Origin: JAFNGF01 sp964567045
GTDB lineage: Bacteria > Planctomycetota > Phycisphaerae > Sedimentisphaerales > Anaerobacaceae
NCBI GenBank assembly: GCA_964567045.1
Contig: CAZMLE010000077.1
Location: 1 to 17,239 of the forward strand
DNA: 17,239 nucleotides
Direction of reading: 5' to 3'
Shown: piece after piece, positions 6,657 through 13,939 of the stretch
Layout: the number at the start of each line of letters is the position of its first letter
Numbering within the stretch: the first letter of the stretch is position 1
Notes under the pieces: model-generated
What the model was told of the DNA's origin: nothing
Seen by the model: only the letters and a program-made list of their open reading frames with translations
Database searches by the model: none
Program-made: the position numbers and the translations under genes

Positions 6657-7268
6657 TCACGTGGGCGAATTGCCGGGGAGAGTCGGCTCGGCTCCAAAGT
6701 GCAGTCTGTAGTCATCGGGGCTATCAATACGAATCAGTATCCCACTCTGGGATGTTTGCAGCTCGAGTATCCGCTGCTCGTTTGAGTATAGGACGAATCT
6801 GGCGCCCTGTTCTTGCGGGGCATTTAGCAACTCATCGAATAAGCTCCTTGCGAACAGTGTGGGATGACCTCTTATTTTGTTGAAAACGGGAACGATGATC
6901 GGGACATTCGTTTCTTTGAATTTACTAATAATTTCATCGACAACCTCGGCAGTAATAAAAGGCATGTCCGCCAAACAGACAAGTATCGCTTGTGTTTGCG
7001 GCGGGGTAGTTTTTATCGCCGCGATAAGAGACGACAACTGCCCTCTCTGGAAATCTTTATTTATGACAACGTTGACTCCGGATAGATCAACCGTTTCTCT
7101 TATGGCGTCAGCGTCAGCCCCCAGAACTACGGTGATTCTGTCCGCATCAGAAAGCTTCAGCACGGCGATAATCTGCTCTAAGAATGTTCTATCCTTGAAT
7201 CTTAATAAGGGCTTTGGCTTGCCCATTCTCTTTGACGCCCCGGCTGCCAGGACCACAGCATTTATCAT
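6657..7268 (-). CDS. MocA-like molybdenum cofactor nucleotidyltransferase
   Basis: The 203-aa product begins MINAVVLAAGASKRMGKPKP, the LAAGxSxRMGxxK nucleotide-binding motif of MobA/MocA-type transferases. It continues with LVCLADMPFI (96-105), where the Asp binds metal, and KIRGHPTLF (131-139). Its size fits the family. I chose the ATG at 7268 because AGGAGG lies seven bases before it and it overlaps the XdhC stop by one base (TGATG), indicating translational coupling. A longer frame to 7361 runs inside xdhC and lacks these signals. The likely role is CTP-dependent formation of molybdopterin cytosine dinucleotide for the nearby molybdoenzyme, in the cytoplasm. CTP rather than GTP is inferred from the XdhC neighbour. 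Confidence 0.85.
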   Translation of the reverse strand: MINAVVLAAGASKRMGKPKPLLRFKDRTFLEQIIAVLKLSDADRITVVLGADADAIRETVDLSGVNVVINKDFQRGQLSSLIAAIKTTPPQTQAILVCLADMPFITAEVVDEIISKFKETNVPIIVPVFNKIRGHPTLFARSLFDELLNAPQEQGARFVLYSNEQRILELQTSQSGILIRIDSPDDYRLHFGAEPTLPGNSPT

Positions 7269-8386
7269 CACTTTTCCTCCTGCAGTCCACCGCGGGCGGA
7301 TAGTTTCATGTGATTTGCCGGGGCTGTAACTCCGAGCCTTCGTATTTTCGTCAGCTCGCATACTATGCTCAGGGCGATTTCCTGCGGGGTGACCGCACCT
7401 ATTGAAATGCCGATGGGAGAATAAACCCGTCTTAACGCTTCTTGCGGAATTCCTTTTTCCTGTAGTCTTTTCAGGATAGTTGTGGTCTTTTTCTTGCTGC
7501 CGATCATTCCGACATATCTCGCATCGGTCTTGACGGCTTTTTCGAGGACCGTCTGGTCTGATTCGTGACCTCTAGTGACAATGACGATATAGGAATTTCT
7601 GTTTACGTCAATCTTGTCGAATACGCTTTCAAAGCTCTCAACAATGATGCTATCTGCATCCGGGAATCGGCTTTTATTGGCAAATTCCGCCCGGTCGTCA
7701 CACACGGTAACTCGAAAATTTACTGATTTTGCGTACCGGCAGATATGGTAGGATAAGTGTCCGGCGCCAAAAATAAAAACCATCGGTTCTTCCAAAACAG
7801 GCTCGATAAATATTTCCACCCCGCCTTGCAGGGTTTTCTTCTCAGGTTGTTCTGTATCCATGGCCCTCTTAAGGGAAGTAATGGCTTCAGGTGGCAAGTC
7901 ACGATTAGCTGCGGCATCAACCTGTTCGGTGTCTCTTAGAAAGACTTTTTTTGGTGCTCTTTTGGGCGAAATGGTTGAGATAAGTGCGCCCTTTTGCCCG
8001 TTTTCGATAGCGACTAAGAGTCGTTCAAATAGCGGCAGGCTTTTTTGATCGAAGGTTTCGACAAGAACTTCCATCGACCCTCCGCATATTCCCCTTTGGA
8101 TTCCCGCCGAGCGGGGTCCCTCACTGCCCGTGCGAGCGTCAAAACTGAATCTAAGAACCCGGTTTTCTGGTTTCGGCAAAATGCCTTTGGCTATATCAAT
8201 TACTTCAGCTTCAACCAGGCCTCCTCCCACCGTGCCGAGAGTCTGGGCGTCCTGCCCCCAAACAAGCATCTTATAGCCGACTTTTCCGGGAGTTGAGCCT
8301 TCTGTAGAGATGACCGTTATCAGAGCGACATTTTCGCCTGTTTGCAAAACAAGGGCTGCATTTTTATATATTTCAAAATCACTCAT
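7268..8386 (-). CDS. xdhC: XdhC/CoxI family molybdenum cofactor insertion chaperone
   Basis: The 372-aa protein carries both domains of the family. The N-terminal XdhC/CoxI part has STEGSTPGKVGYKMLV (28-43), GTVGGGLVEAEV (51-62) and ICGGSMEVLVE (100-110). The C-terminal Rossmann part has MVFIFGAGHLS (202-212), VCDDRAEFAN (228-237), VIVTRGHESD (268-277), YVGMIGSKKK (291-300) and YSPIGISIGAVTPQEIALSI (322-341). Such proteins bind and sulfurate molybdenum cofactor and load it into xanthine-dehydrogenase-type enzymes. The ATG at 8386 is the only sensible start: longer frames run through the divergent gene. No Shine-Dalgarno precedes it, and the promoter predicts a leader of about nine bases. A family B repeat (EGPRSAGIQR) is inserted directly before ICGGSMEV. 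It forms an operon with the MocA-like gene. Confidence 0.92.
   Translation of the reverse strand: MSDFEIYKNAALVLQTGENVALITVISTEGSTPGKVGYKMLVWGQDAQTLGTVGGGLVEAEVIDIAKGILPKPENRVLRFSFDARTGSEGPRSAGIQRGICGGSMEVLVETFDQKSLPLFERLLVAIENGQKGALISTISPKRAPKKVFLRDTEQVDAAANRDLPPEAITSLKRAMDTEQPEKKTLQGGVEIFIEPVLEEPMVFIFGAGHLSYHICRYAKSVNFRVTVCDDRAEFANKSRFPDADSIIVESFESVFDKIDVNRNSYIVIVTRGHESDQTVLEKAVKTDARYVGMIGSKKKTTTILKRLQEKGIPQEALRRVYSPIGISIGAVTPQEIALSIVCELTKIRRLGVTAPANHMKLSARGGLQEEK
8098..8123. repeat. Dispersed repeat family B, copy 2 inside xdhC
   Basis: A 26-bp unit nearly identical to 6233-6258. In xdhC it encodes EGPRSAGIQR immediately before the conserved ICGGSMEV motif, where family members have no such segment as far as I can judge. 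Confidence 0.8.
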
Positions 8387-8401
8387 GGTATAATGTTGGG
8401 C

Positions 8402-8430
8402 ATTGTAAATTTTCAATTGCCAAGTTTCAA
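8402..8430 (-). promoter_or_regulatory. xdhC promoter
   Basis: On minus, TTGAAA (8430-8425), a 17-bp spacer and TACAAT (8407-8402), each one base from consensus. The predicted transcription start is near 8395, only about nine bases before the xdhC ATG. On plus, a perfect TATAAT at 8389-8394 could serve the divergent iron-sulfur gene, though its -35 is poor. Confidence 0.6.
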
Positions 8431-8440
8431 TTTCAAACTT
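8422..8440. promoter_or_regulatory. Inverted repeat in the divergent xdhC/molybdoenzyme promoter region
   Basis: AAGTTT-CAATTTC-AAACTT is a 6-bp inverted repeat with a 7-bp centre. It overlaps the -35 box of the xdhC promoter in the 85-bp gap between divergent genes. It could be an operator, or it may only be part of the AT-rich dispersed repeat that occurs here. Confidence 0.35.
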
Positions 8441-8471
8441 GTTGGCGACATGAAAAGCAGGAGAGGTCGAT

Positions 8472-8951
8472 ATGGTGGAAAACGTTTCGTTCACGCTTAA
8501 CGGCAAATCCATAAGCCTGACCACAGACAGCGACCGGATGCTTCTATGGGTTTTGCGCACCGACATAGGGCTTACCGGAGCCAAGTACGGCTGCGGCGCA
8601 GGCTTATGCGGCGCCTGTACGGTTCTCGTGGATGGCGAGCCTGTCCATTCCTGCCGGTTCCCAATCAAAGGCGTAAAAGAAAAAAAGATTCTTACGATCG
8701 AAGGATTGGCCAAGAACGGCAAACTCCATCCAATTCAAGAAGCGTTCATAAAGCACGATGCCCTTCAATGCGGCTTCTGTACGCCTGGCATGATCCTCAG
8801 TGCTCACGGCCTATTGCTGAAAAATCCTCAGCCGACGCAGGCACAAATTATGCAGGCCATGGAGGGCAATCTGTGCCGATGCGGGGCACACGCTCGTATC
8901 ATCCAGGCTATCCAATCCGCGGCGACAGAAACCAAAGGAGTTCAGCGATGA
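8472..8951 (+). CDS. [2Fe-2S] subunit of a molybdenum hydroxylase (IorA/CoxS-like)
   Basis: The 159-aa protein starts at an ATG preceded by AGGAGAGG. The N-terminal plant-ferredoxin-type domain carries C41, C46, C49 (GCGAGLCGAC) and C61. The C-terminal all-helical domain carries C100 and C103 (LQCGFCTPGM) and C135 and C137 (NLCRCGAH). These eight cysteines hold the two [2Fe-2S] clusters that pass electrons from the molybdenum site. It has no export signal of its own, so if the complex acts outside the membrane it is presumably carried by the Tat signal of its partner. It overlaps the large subunit gene by ATGA. The length is standard for the family. Confidence 0.95.
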   Translation: MVENVSFTLNGKSISLTTDSDRMLLWVLRTDIGLTGAKYGCGAGLCGACTVLVDGEPVHSCRFPIKGVKEKKILTIEGLAKNGKLHPIQEAFIKHDALQCGFCTPGMILSAHGLLLKNPQPTQAQIMQAMEGNLCRCGAHARIIQAIQSAATETKGVQR

Positions 8952-11149
8952 CGAAAGAAAACGGACACAGGGATTATCAAGACCTGGATTTTAGCGACAT
9001 AACCGCTGCCCCTCAGCTCAGTCGGCGAGAGTTTTTGAAGAGCACGGGCGGCGTCATAATCCTTTTTTATCTCGGAGATCCTTCGGTACTACAGGCACAA
9101 GGACGCGGCAGAGGATATCCCGATGATTTTAACGCCTATCTCAGAGTGGCAGCGGATGGCCGAGTCACCTGCTTCACAGGCAAAGTCGAGCTGGGCCAGG
9201 GCGTGATAACTTCCTTGGCTCAGATGCTGGCCGATGAGCTTGACGTATCTTTGGAATCGGTGGATATGGTCATGGGCGACACAGCTCTGTGTCCGTGGGA
9301 TATGGGTACTTTTGGGTCTATGACCACCCGTTTCTTTGGGCCTGCTCTTAGGGCGGCAGCGGCAGAAGCCAGAGCCGTTTTGATAGAGCTGGCAGCCGAA
9401 CATCTGCAGATACCCGCAAGCAGCCTGATAACAAAAGAGGGCGTAATATTCGACAAAGACCAAAAGCAAAAACAGGTCACATACGCACAACTTGCCAACG
9501 GCAAGACAATTCAACGGCGTGCAAAACAAAAACCCGTCTTAAAGACGGTATCCGAATTCAACATTGTTGGCAAACCGGTTCTACGCAGGGACGCGGTGGA
9601 GAAAGTTACCGGAAAAGCCAAGTATGCCGGAGACATCCGGCTGCCCGATATGCTGTATGCGAGCATTCTGCGCCCGCCCGCTCACGGCGCTAAATTAACC
9701 AACATTGATACCTCCGCAGTTGAAAAGATGCCAGATGTGCAACTGGTCCGGGATGGCGATTTGATCGCTGTTCTGGCTAACAGTCCCGATGAAGCAGAAA
9801 AGGCCCTGGCAAAAATCAAGGCCCAATTTGACCTGCCGCCGGCACAAGTTGACGACGAGAATATCTTTGAGCACCTGCTCAGAAATGCTCCAAAAAGCGA
9901 TGTAGTAGATAGTGACGGCGACATCAAAACCGGCGAAAAGCTCGCCGAGATTACGGCTGAGCATACATACTTGAATAGCTATGTTGCCCACGCCCCTGTA
10001 GAGACGCACACCGCTTTAGCTAAAGTTGAAGGCGACAAGGCAACCGTTTGGGCGTCGACTCAAGGTCCTTTCACCGTCAAGGACCAGGTAGCCCGGGCAC
10101 TGGGCTTTGCTGCTGAAAATGTCCGTGTTATTACTCCTTTTGTGGGTGGAGGATTTGGCGGAAAAACTCAAGGCTCGCAGGCGGTAGAGGCAGCAAGGTT
10201 GGCAAAGTTAGCCGGAAAACCTGTCCAGGTTGCCTGGAGCCGGGCGGAAGAGTTCTTCTATGACAGCTTTCGACCGGCAGCGGTAGTTAAGATAAAATCG
10301 GGAATCGCCGACTCAGGCAAAATCGTTTTCTGGGATTACGGCGTCTACTTCGCAGGCTCAAGAGGCGCTCAGCAGTTTTATAGCATACCGCATCATCGCA
10401 CGGCAGCCTTTGGAGAATGGGGCCGAGGCTCGCCCGGCGCGCATCCTTTTAGCATCGGTCCCTGGCGTGCACCGGCTAATAACACCAATACATTTGCCAG
10501 AGAATCGCAGATTGACATTATGGCTTCTAAGGCGAAAATAGACCCTGTGGAATTTCGCCTGAAGAATTTGAGCGACCAGAGAATGATAAGAGTTCTCAAA
10601 GCCGCAGCAGAAAAATTCGGCTGGACTCCATCAGCGGGACATAGCGGTCGTGGCTGCGGCGTGGCCTGCGGCATCGATTCAGGGACCTATGTCGCACATA
10701 TAGCTGAGGTAGAAGTCGATAACAATACTGGTCATGTTCAGGTCAAGCGCGTAGTATGTGCTCAGGATATGGGCGTGGTGATTAACCCTGAAGGAGCAAA
10801 ATTACAGATGGAGGGCTGTGTCACTATGGGATTGGGCTATGCGCTGGCCGAGGAAATCCGTTTCAAGGGCGGAAAGATTCTCGATGTGAACTTCAATACT
10901 TATGAAATCCCTCGCTTCTCATGGCTGCCAAAAATCGAGACAGTGCTTGTTAAGTCAGACGATATTTCTGCCCAGGGAGGCGGTGAGCCGGCAATTATTT
11001 GTATGGGCGCCGTTGTTGCCAACGCCATTTACGATGCAATAGGCGTAAGAATATTTTGCCTGCCGATGACGCCCGCACGGATAAAGCAGGCAGCGGCAAA
11101 AGGCACCCAAGCGTCCGCGGTTACGCCCGATTATTGCCGGAGCACATGA
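8948..11149 (+). CDS. Tat-exported molybdopterin-binding subunit of a molybdenum hydroxylase (IorB-like)
   Basis: I chose the ATG at 8948: it overlaps the small-subunit stop by ATGA, has AAAGGAG upstream, and puts a Tat motif SRREFLK at residues 25-31. The longer frame runs inside the small subunit gene. The 733-aa protein has FTGKVELGQGVITSLAQMLA (76-95), a second a/b-hammerhead start near KVTGKAKYAGDIRLPDMLYA (219-238), VGGGFGGKTQ (399-408) at the pterin, GPWRAPANNTN (504-514) and GGGEPAI (677-683), where E680 is the expected catalytic base. This resembles the isoquinoline 1-oxidoreductase / aldehyde dehydrogenase beta subunits, which work with only an iron-sulfur partner and probably pass electrons to a cytochrome. 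Substrate unknown. Its last 19 bases overlap the convergent ATPase gene. Confidence 0.93.
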   Translation: MTKENGHRDYQDLDFSDITAAPQLSRREFLKSTGGVIILFYLGDPSVLQAQGRGRGYPDDFNAYLRVAADGRVTCFTGKVELGQGVITSLAQMLADELDVSLESVDMVMGDTALCPWDMGTFGSMTTRFFGPALRAAAAEARAVLIELAAEHLQIPASSLITKEGVIFDKDQKQKQVTYAQLANGKTIQRRAKQKPVLKTVSEFNIVGKPVLRRDAVEKVTGKAKYAGDIRLPDMLYASILRPPAHGAKLTNIDTSAVEKMPDVQLVRDGDLIAVLANSPDEAEKALAKIKAQFDLPPAQVDDENIFEHLLRNAPKSDVVDSDGDIKTGEKLAEITAEHTYLNSYVAHAPVETHTALAKVEGDKATVWASTQGPFTVKDQVARALGFAAENVRVITPFVGGGFGGKTQGSQAVEAARLAKLAGKPVQVAWSRAEEFFYDSFRPAAVVKIKSGIADSGKIVFWDYGVYFAGSRGAQQFYSIPHHRTAAFGEWGRGSPGAHPFSIGPWRAPANNTNTFARESQIDIMASKAKIDPVEFRLKNLSDQRMIRVLKAAAEKFGWTPSAGHSGRGCGVACGIDSGTYVAHIAEVEVDNNTGHVQVKRVVCAQDMGVVINPEGAKLQMEGCVTMGLGYALAEEIRFKGGKILDVNFNTYEIPRFSWLPKIETVLVKSDDISAQGGGEPAIICMGAVVANAIYDAIGVRIFCLPMTPARIKQAAAKGTQASAVTPDYCRST

Positions 11150-12222
11150 ATACTGCTGCGCGGTAGAGCGATATTTACGGTCGGGTCAGCGTCGGCCATA
11201 ACCTGCGCAAATGTCGCGTGAGTTACGTGTGCAATCATACTGAGTGGGCCATCTAATTCGAGTCTCATGTAACCACCACAGTCGCGAAAGCCTACCAGAT
11301 TAACAGCAAACTCGTTTTCACCCTTGCGGTTATGGCGGCTGCGGGGAAGAACAAGTACGTCTTCCGGCCTTACCGCCAACTTGATTTGGCTCCCGGCAGG
11401 GCGGGCTTGGCCTGGCACCTGCAGTTCAATCCCTCGGCTCCGCTCGGGACAAGTCTGGGCATTTATTCGGGCGATGGAACAATCTGTGCCTGTGCTTATC
11501 AGCTCGCCGCAATAGATGTTTTCGCACCGCATAAAACGAGCAACAAACTCGGTGTTCGGCCTGCGCAGCAATTCATCCAAAGACCCATCCTGCTGGACGG
11601 CGCCCTGGTACAATATAGCAGCGCGGTCGGCCACCGAAAAAGCCTCTTCCAGGTTATGACTCACGTGGATAGTAGTCAGACCAAGCTGGCGTTGAATGCG
11701 CAACAACTGGGCACAGATATCCTGTCGGGTGAACTCGTCCAGGGCACACACCGGCTCATCCAGGAGCAAGACCTTGGGGCGCAAGACCAGAGCCCTTGCC
11801 AGTGCAACCCGCTGCCTTTCCCCACCACTGAGGCCGTCAATCCTGCGCGGCATCAGATGCTGAATCCCAAGTAAGTCGGCGGTCTGGGCGACTCTGGCAG
11901 TGACGTCTTTTCGTTGATACCGGCGGGCACGTAAACCAAATGCGATATTCTGCTCGACTGAAAGGTGCGGGAAAAGGGCGTAATCCTGAGGCACGTAACC
12001 GATATGCCGCGCGCGCGGCTCGAGGTGGGTGACGTCTCGGCCATCGATGAATATTTTTCCCGAATCGATCTTCTTAAGGCCGCACAGACACTCCAGAAAG
12101 ACGGTCTTACCTGAGCCGGGCGGCCCCAGGAGAACAAAGTATTGCCCGGTTGCGACCTCGATATTCAAGTGCTGCAACGCAAATGTACCGATGCGAAAAC
12201 AAAGCTCTTCTGTGCGAATCAT
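11131..12222 (-). CDS. ModC-like ABC transporter ATP-binding protein
   Basis: The 363-aa ATPase has Walker A GPPGSGKT (33-40), Q79 in VPQDYALFPHLSV, signature LSGGERQRVALARAL (131-145), Walker B VLLLDEP (151-157), D-loop ALDE and switch H188. A C-terminal TOBE-like region (about 234-363) matches the molybdate/tungstate/sulfate ATPase subfamily. I use the ATG at 12222, four bases after the permease stop; a TTG eight codons upstream is possible, and neither has a strong Shine-Dalgarno. Residues 257-266 (TCPERSRGIE) come from a family A repeat in the opposite sense, and GQARPAGSQ nearby also looks repeat-derived. Both fall between the two TOBE strands. It is the last gene of the seven-gene run. 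Molybdate is favoured by the context; tungstate or another oxyanion is possible. Confidence 0.88.
   Translation of the reverse strand: MIRTEELCFRIGTFALQHLNIEVATGQYFVLLGPPGSGKTVFLECLCGLKKIDSGKIFIDGRDVTHLEPRARHIGYVPQDYALFPHLSVEQNIAFGLRARRYQRKDVTARVAQTADLLGIQHLMPRRIDGLSGGERQRVALARALVLRPKVLLLDEPVCALDEFTRQDICAQLLRIQRQLGLTTIHVSHNLEEAFSVADRAAILYQGAVQQDGSLDELLRRPNTEFVARFMRCENIYCGELISTGTDCSIARINAQTCPERSRGIELQVPGQARPAGSQIKLAVRPEDVLVLPRSRHNRKGENEFAVNLVGFRDCGGYMRLELDGPLSMIAHVTHATFAQVMADADPTVNIALPRSSIHVLRQ
11428..11453. repeat. Dispersed repeat family A, diverged copy inside the ATPase gene
   Basis: The reverse complement matches the 5668 copy at about 23 of 26 bases. It lies in the opposite sense relative to the gene it sits in and therefore encodes CPERSRGI rather than NPSTALGTGF. 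It is still in frame. Confidence 0.7.
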
Positions 12223-12226
12223 GGTT

Positions 12227-13045
12227 TTACAGCACCGAACCACCAAGAAGCCGAATAACAGTTATGGCAACCAGGGCCATGAAGATAAGCAGTAACGCTA
12301 TCGCCAAAGCCACCTCAAGATTGCCAACCGACTGCTCAAGAAAGATGGTAGTACTTAGGACTTCTGTCCGGCCACGAAAGGACCCGACAAAGATCATCAA
12401 CGGCCCAAAAAGACCAAAAGCCCTCGCCCAGGTCAAGATGCCGCCAGCAACAATTCCGTTCCGCGCCAGAGGCAGGCAAACCCGGTAGAAACTGCCCCAC
12501 TGGGTACAACCCAAGGTCAGCGCCACATCCTCGTGACGTCGGTCGACGCTATCAAAGGCAGCCTTGGCCGACCGTATAGCAAGACTGGCGGCAGCCAGAA
12601 ACTGACACAGCACGATGCCTTTGGGCTGAAAAACAAACTCCAGACCCAGGTCTTCTTGTATCCATCGGCCCAACCTCGCTTGTGAGAAAAATACCAGCAG
12701 CGTAAGACCGACAACCAGAGGAGGAAACACAACGGGTAAGTCCACGATGGTATCGGCTAAGAGCCGACCGGGAAATCGAAAGCGGCTCAGAGCATATCCC
12801 ATAGGTACGGCAAAGAGTAAAGCTATAAGAGTCGTAACAAAGGTCGTCCAGATACTCATCCAAAGAGCGTGCCGAATAAATCTCGAGGTTAGAACCGTTA
12901 TGACTGCCTTGGCATTGATGTAGAAAACGTCCGTGACAATCAGCACCAATACAAAGAGCACGAAAGCAGCTACGAAGAAAAATGTCGCGGCGGAGAAAAC
13001 GCGGTCGCGCCAGCCTCTTACAGGAGTGTGCATCAAATTTTTCAT
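12227..13045 (-). CDS. ModB-like ABC transporter permease
   Basis: The 272-aa membrane protein has about six hydrophobic segments (near 20-42, 57-85, 98-120, 143-160, 195-220 and 244-266). The cytoplasmic coupling loop is EDVALTLGCTQWGSFYRVCL (172-191), followed by P192: the EAA-type contact for the ATPase. VVFPPLVVGLTLLVFF (105-120) is typical of molybdate/tungstate permeases. The start at 13045 has GGAGAAAG eight bases upstream. It is followed after four bases by the ATPase gene. Together they form the membrane core of the importer whose binding proteins are about 2.7 kb upstream in the same operon. Confidence 0.9.
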   Translation of the reverse strand: MKNLMHTPVRGWRDRVFSAATFFFVAAFVLFVLVLIVTDVFYINAKAVITVLTSRFIRHALWMSIWTTFVTTLIALLFAVPMGYALSRFRFPGRLLADTIVDLPVVFPPLVVGLTLLVFFSQARLGRWIQEDLGLEFVFQPKGIVLCQFLAAASLAIRSAKAAFDSVDRRHEDVALTLGCTQWGSFYRVCLPLARNGIVAGGILTWARAFGLFGPLMIFVGSFRGRTEVLSTTIFLEQSVGNLEVALAIALLLIFMALVAITVIRLLGGSVL

Positions 13046-13067
13046 TTGAAATCTTTCTCCGAACCTA

Positions 13068-13916
13068 TCATAAACCCTCGCTGTCTTCAGATTCCAGCCA
13101 GTGTGAGGTTAGTTCATTTAGATCGAGAGCATCCACGATACCATCGCCGCTCGCCGGCGCTATATCTGCATCAACGGAAGGGTTGCTGCGCAACCAGTTT
13201 GATGCCAACATGGCAAAATCAAGCAAGTCCACAACGCCGTCACCGTTTATGTCAGCCCTCAGCCAATCAGCGTATGTAACTTCGATGTAAGGGCGCTCGT
13301 TAGCCGGGCCATCACTGCTGGTGAACGGCGCGCGAGGTATGTTCGGGTAGCCTGGGTCTGACTCGTCATTCATCTTCAGCATAGCTCCGAATGAACGCAG
13401 ATTTGTGTTGTCCCATAGAGGTGTGATGTCCCAACTGAACCAATTCGTTGACTCGACTGCGTGAACGAAGGCTTTGGAGTCATAGTCGCTCCCCGTACAG
13501 GTCCACGAATTGCTGCCATCGTATCTTTCCCAGGTCGCGCCGTCACCAGAGAGCGTCCCATCACCTGTACCCTCTGCAAATCCTCTAATCAGGGGATGTA
13601 GCGTCACGGTCCGGTCTGCGCTGCGATCCATCCAGACATAGAACCAAACCTTTGCCGAGATCAATTGATCTTCGGAAATTGACCAGATATTATCGGGCAG
13701 TCTGAACAGAACTCGTGCCAGTGATCCATCCGTACCGTTGACCACGACCTTGGCTGTAGTGGCAACACCATGGTTGTATGTCGGATCACGACTGTCTATG
13801 TACGTATCCACATCGATGGCGAACGTTTTGACGGTGGCAGCTTCTACCGGCGCAGCCTGCATAAACAGCCCAGCAGCAACGCTCACAATAAGCAGACATA
13901 AGGAACGTATGCTCAC
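13068..13916 (-). CDS. Secreted DNRLRE-domain protein with dockerin-like EF-hand pair
   Basis: The start is GTG at 13916, preceded by GGGGAAGG. The 282-aa product has a signal peptide (about 1-26, SVAAGLFMQAAPVEA). A DNRLRE-type beta-sandwich of about 30-215 follows (DVDTYIDSRDPTYNHG, RVLFRLP, WDITPLWDN, RPYIEVTY). The C-terminus is a dockerin-like pair of calcium loops: ADINGDGVVDLLDFAMLASNWL (221-242, quoted in part) and SGDGIVDALDLNELTSHWL (256-274). Planctomycetes carry many such proteins; the dockerin-like repeat may bind calcium or anchor the protein, without a known cohesin here. It sits between the prepilin-like gene (23 bp) and the transporter permease (22 bp), an unexpected place for a surface protein. 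Confidence 0.82.
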   Translation of the reverse strand: MSIRSLCLLIVSVAAGLFMQAAPVEAATVKTFAIDVDTYIDSRDPTYNHGVATTAKVVVNGTDGSLARVLFRLPDNIWSISEDQLISAKVWFYVWMDRSADRTVTLHPLIRGFAEGTGDGTLSGDGATWERYDGSNSWTCTGSDYDSKAFVHAVESTNWFSWDITPLWDNTNLRSFGAMLKMNDESDPGYPNIPRAPFTSSDGPANERPYIEVTYADWLRADINGDGVVDLLDFAMLASNWLRSNPSVDADIAPASGDGIVDALDLNELTSHWLESEDSEGL

Positions 13917-13939
13917 AAGTCACCTTCCCCTTTCTTCAG

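Noticed and set aside
8387..8722. Upstream extension of the xdhC frame
   Set aside because: It is antisense to the iron-sulfur gene and adds 112 residues with no family match; the XdhC domain begins at MSDFEIYKNA.
8546..8947. Upstream extension of the molybdopterin subunit frame
   Set aside because: It runs inside the iron-sulfur gene; the ATG at 8948 has a ribosome binding site, ATGA coupling and restores the Tat signal.
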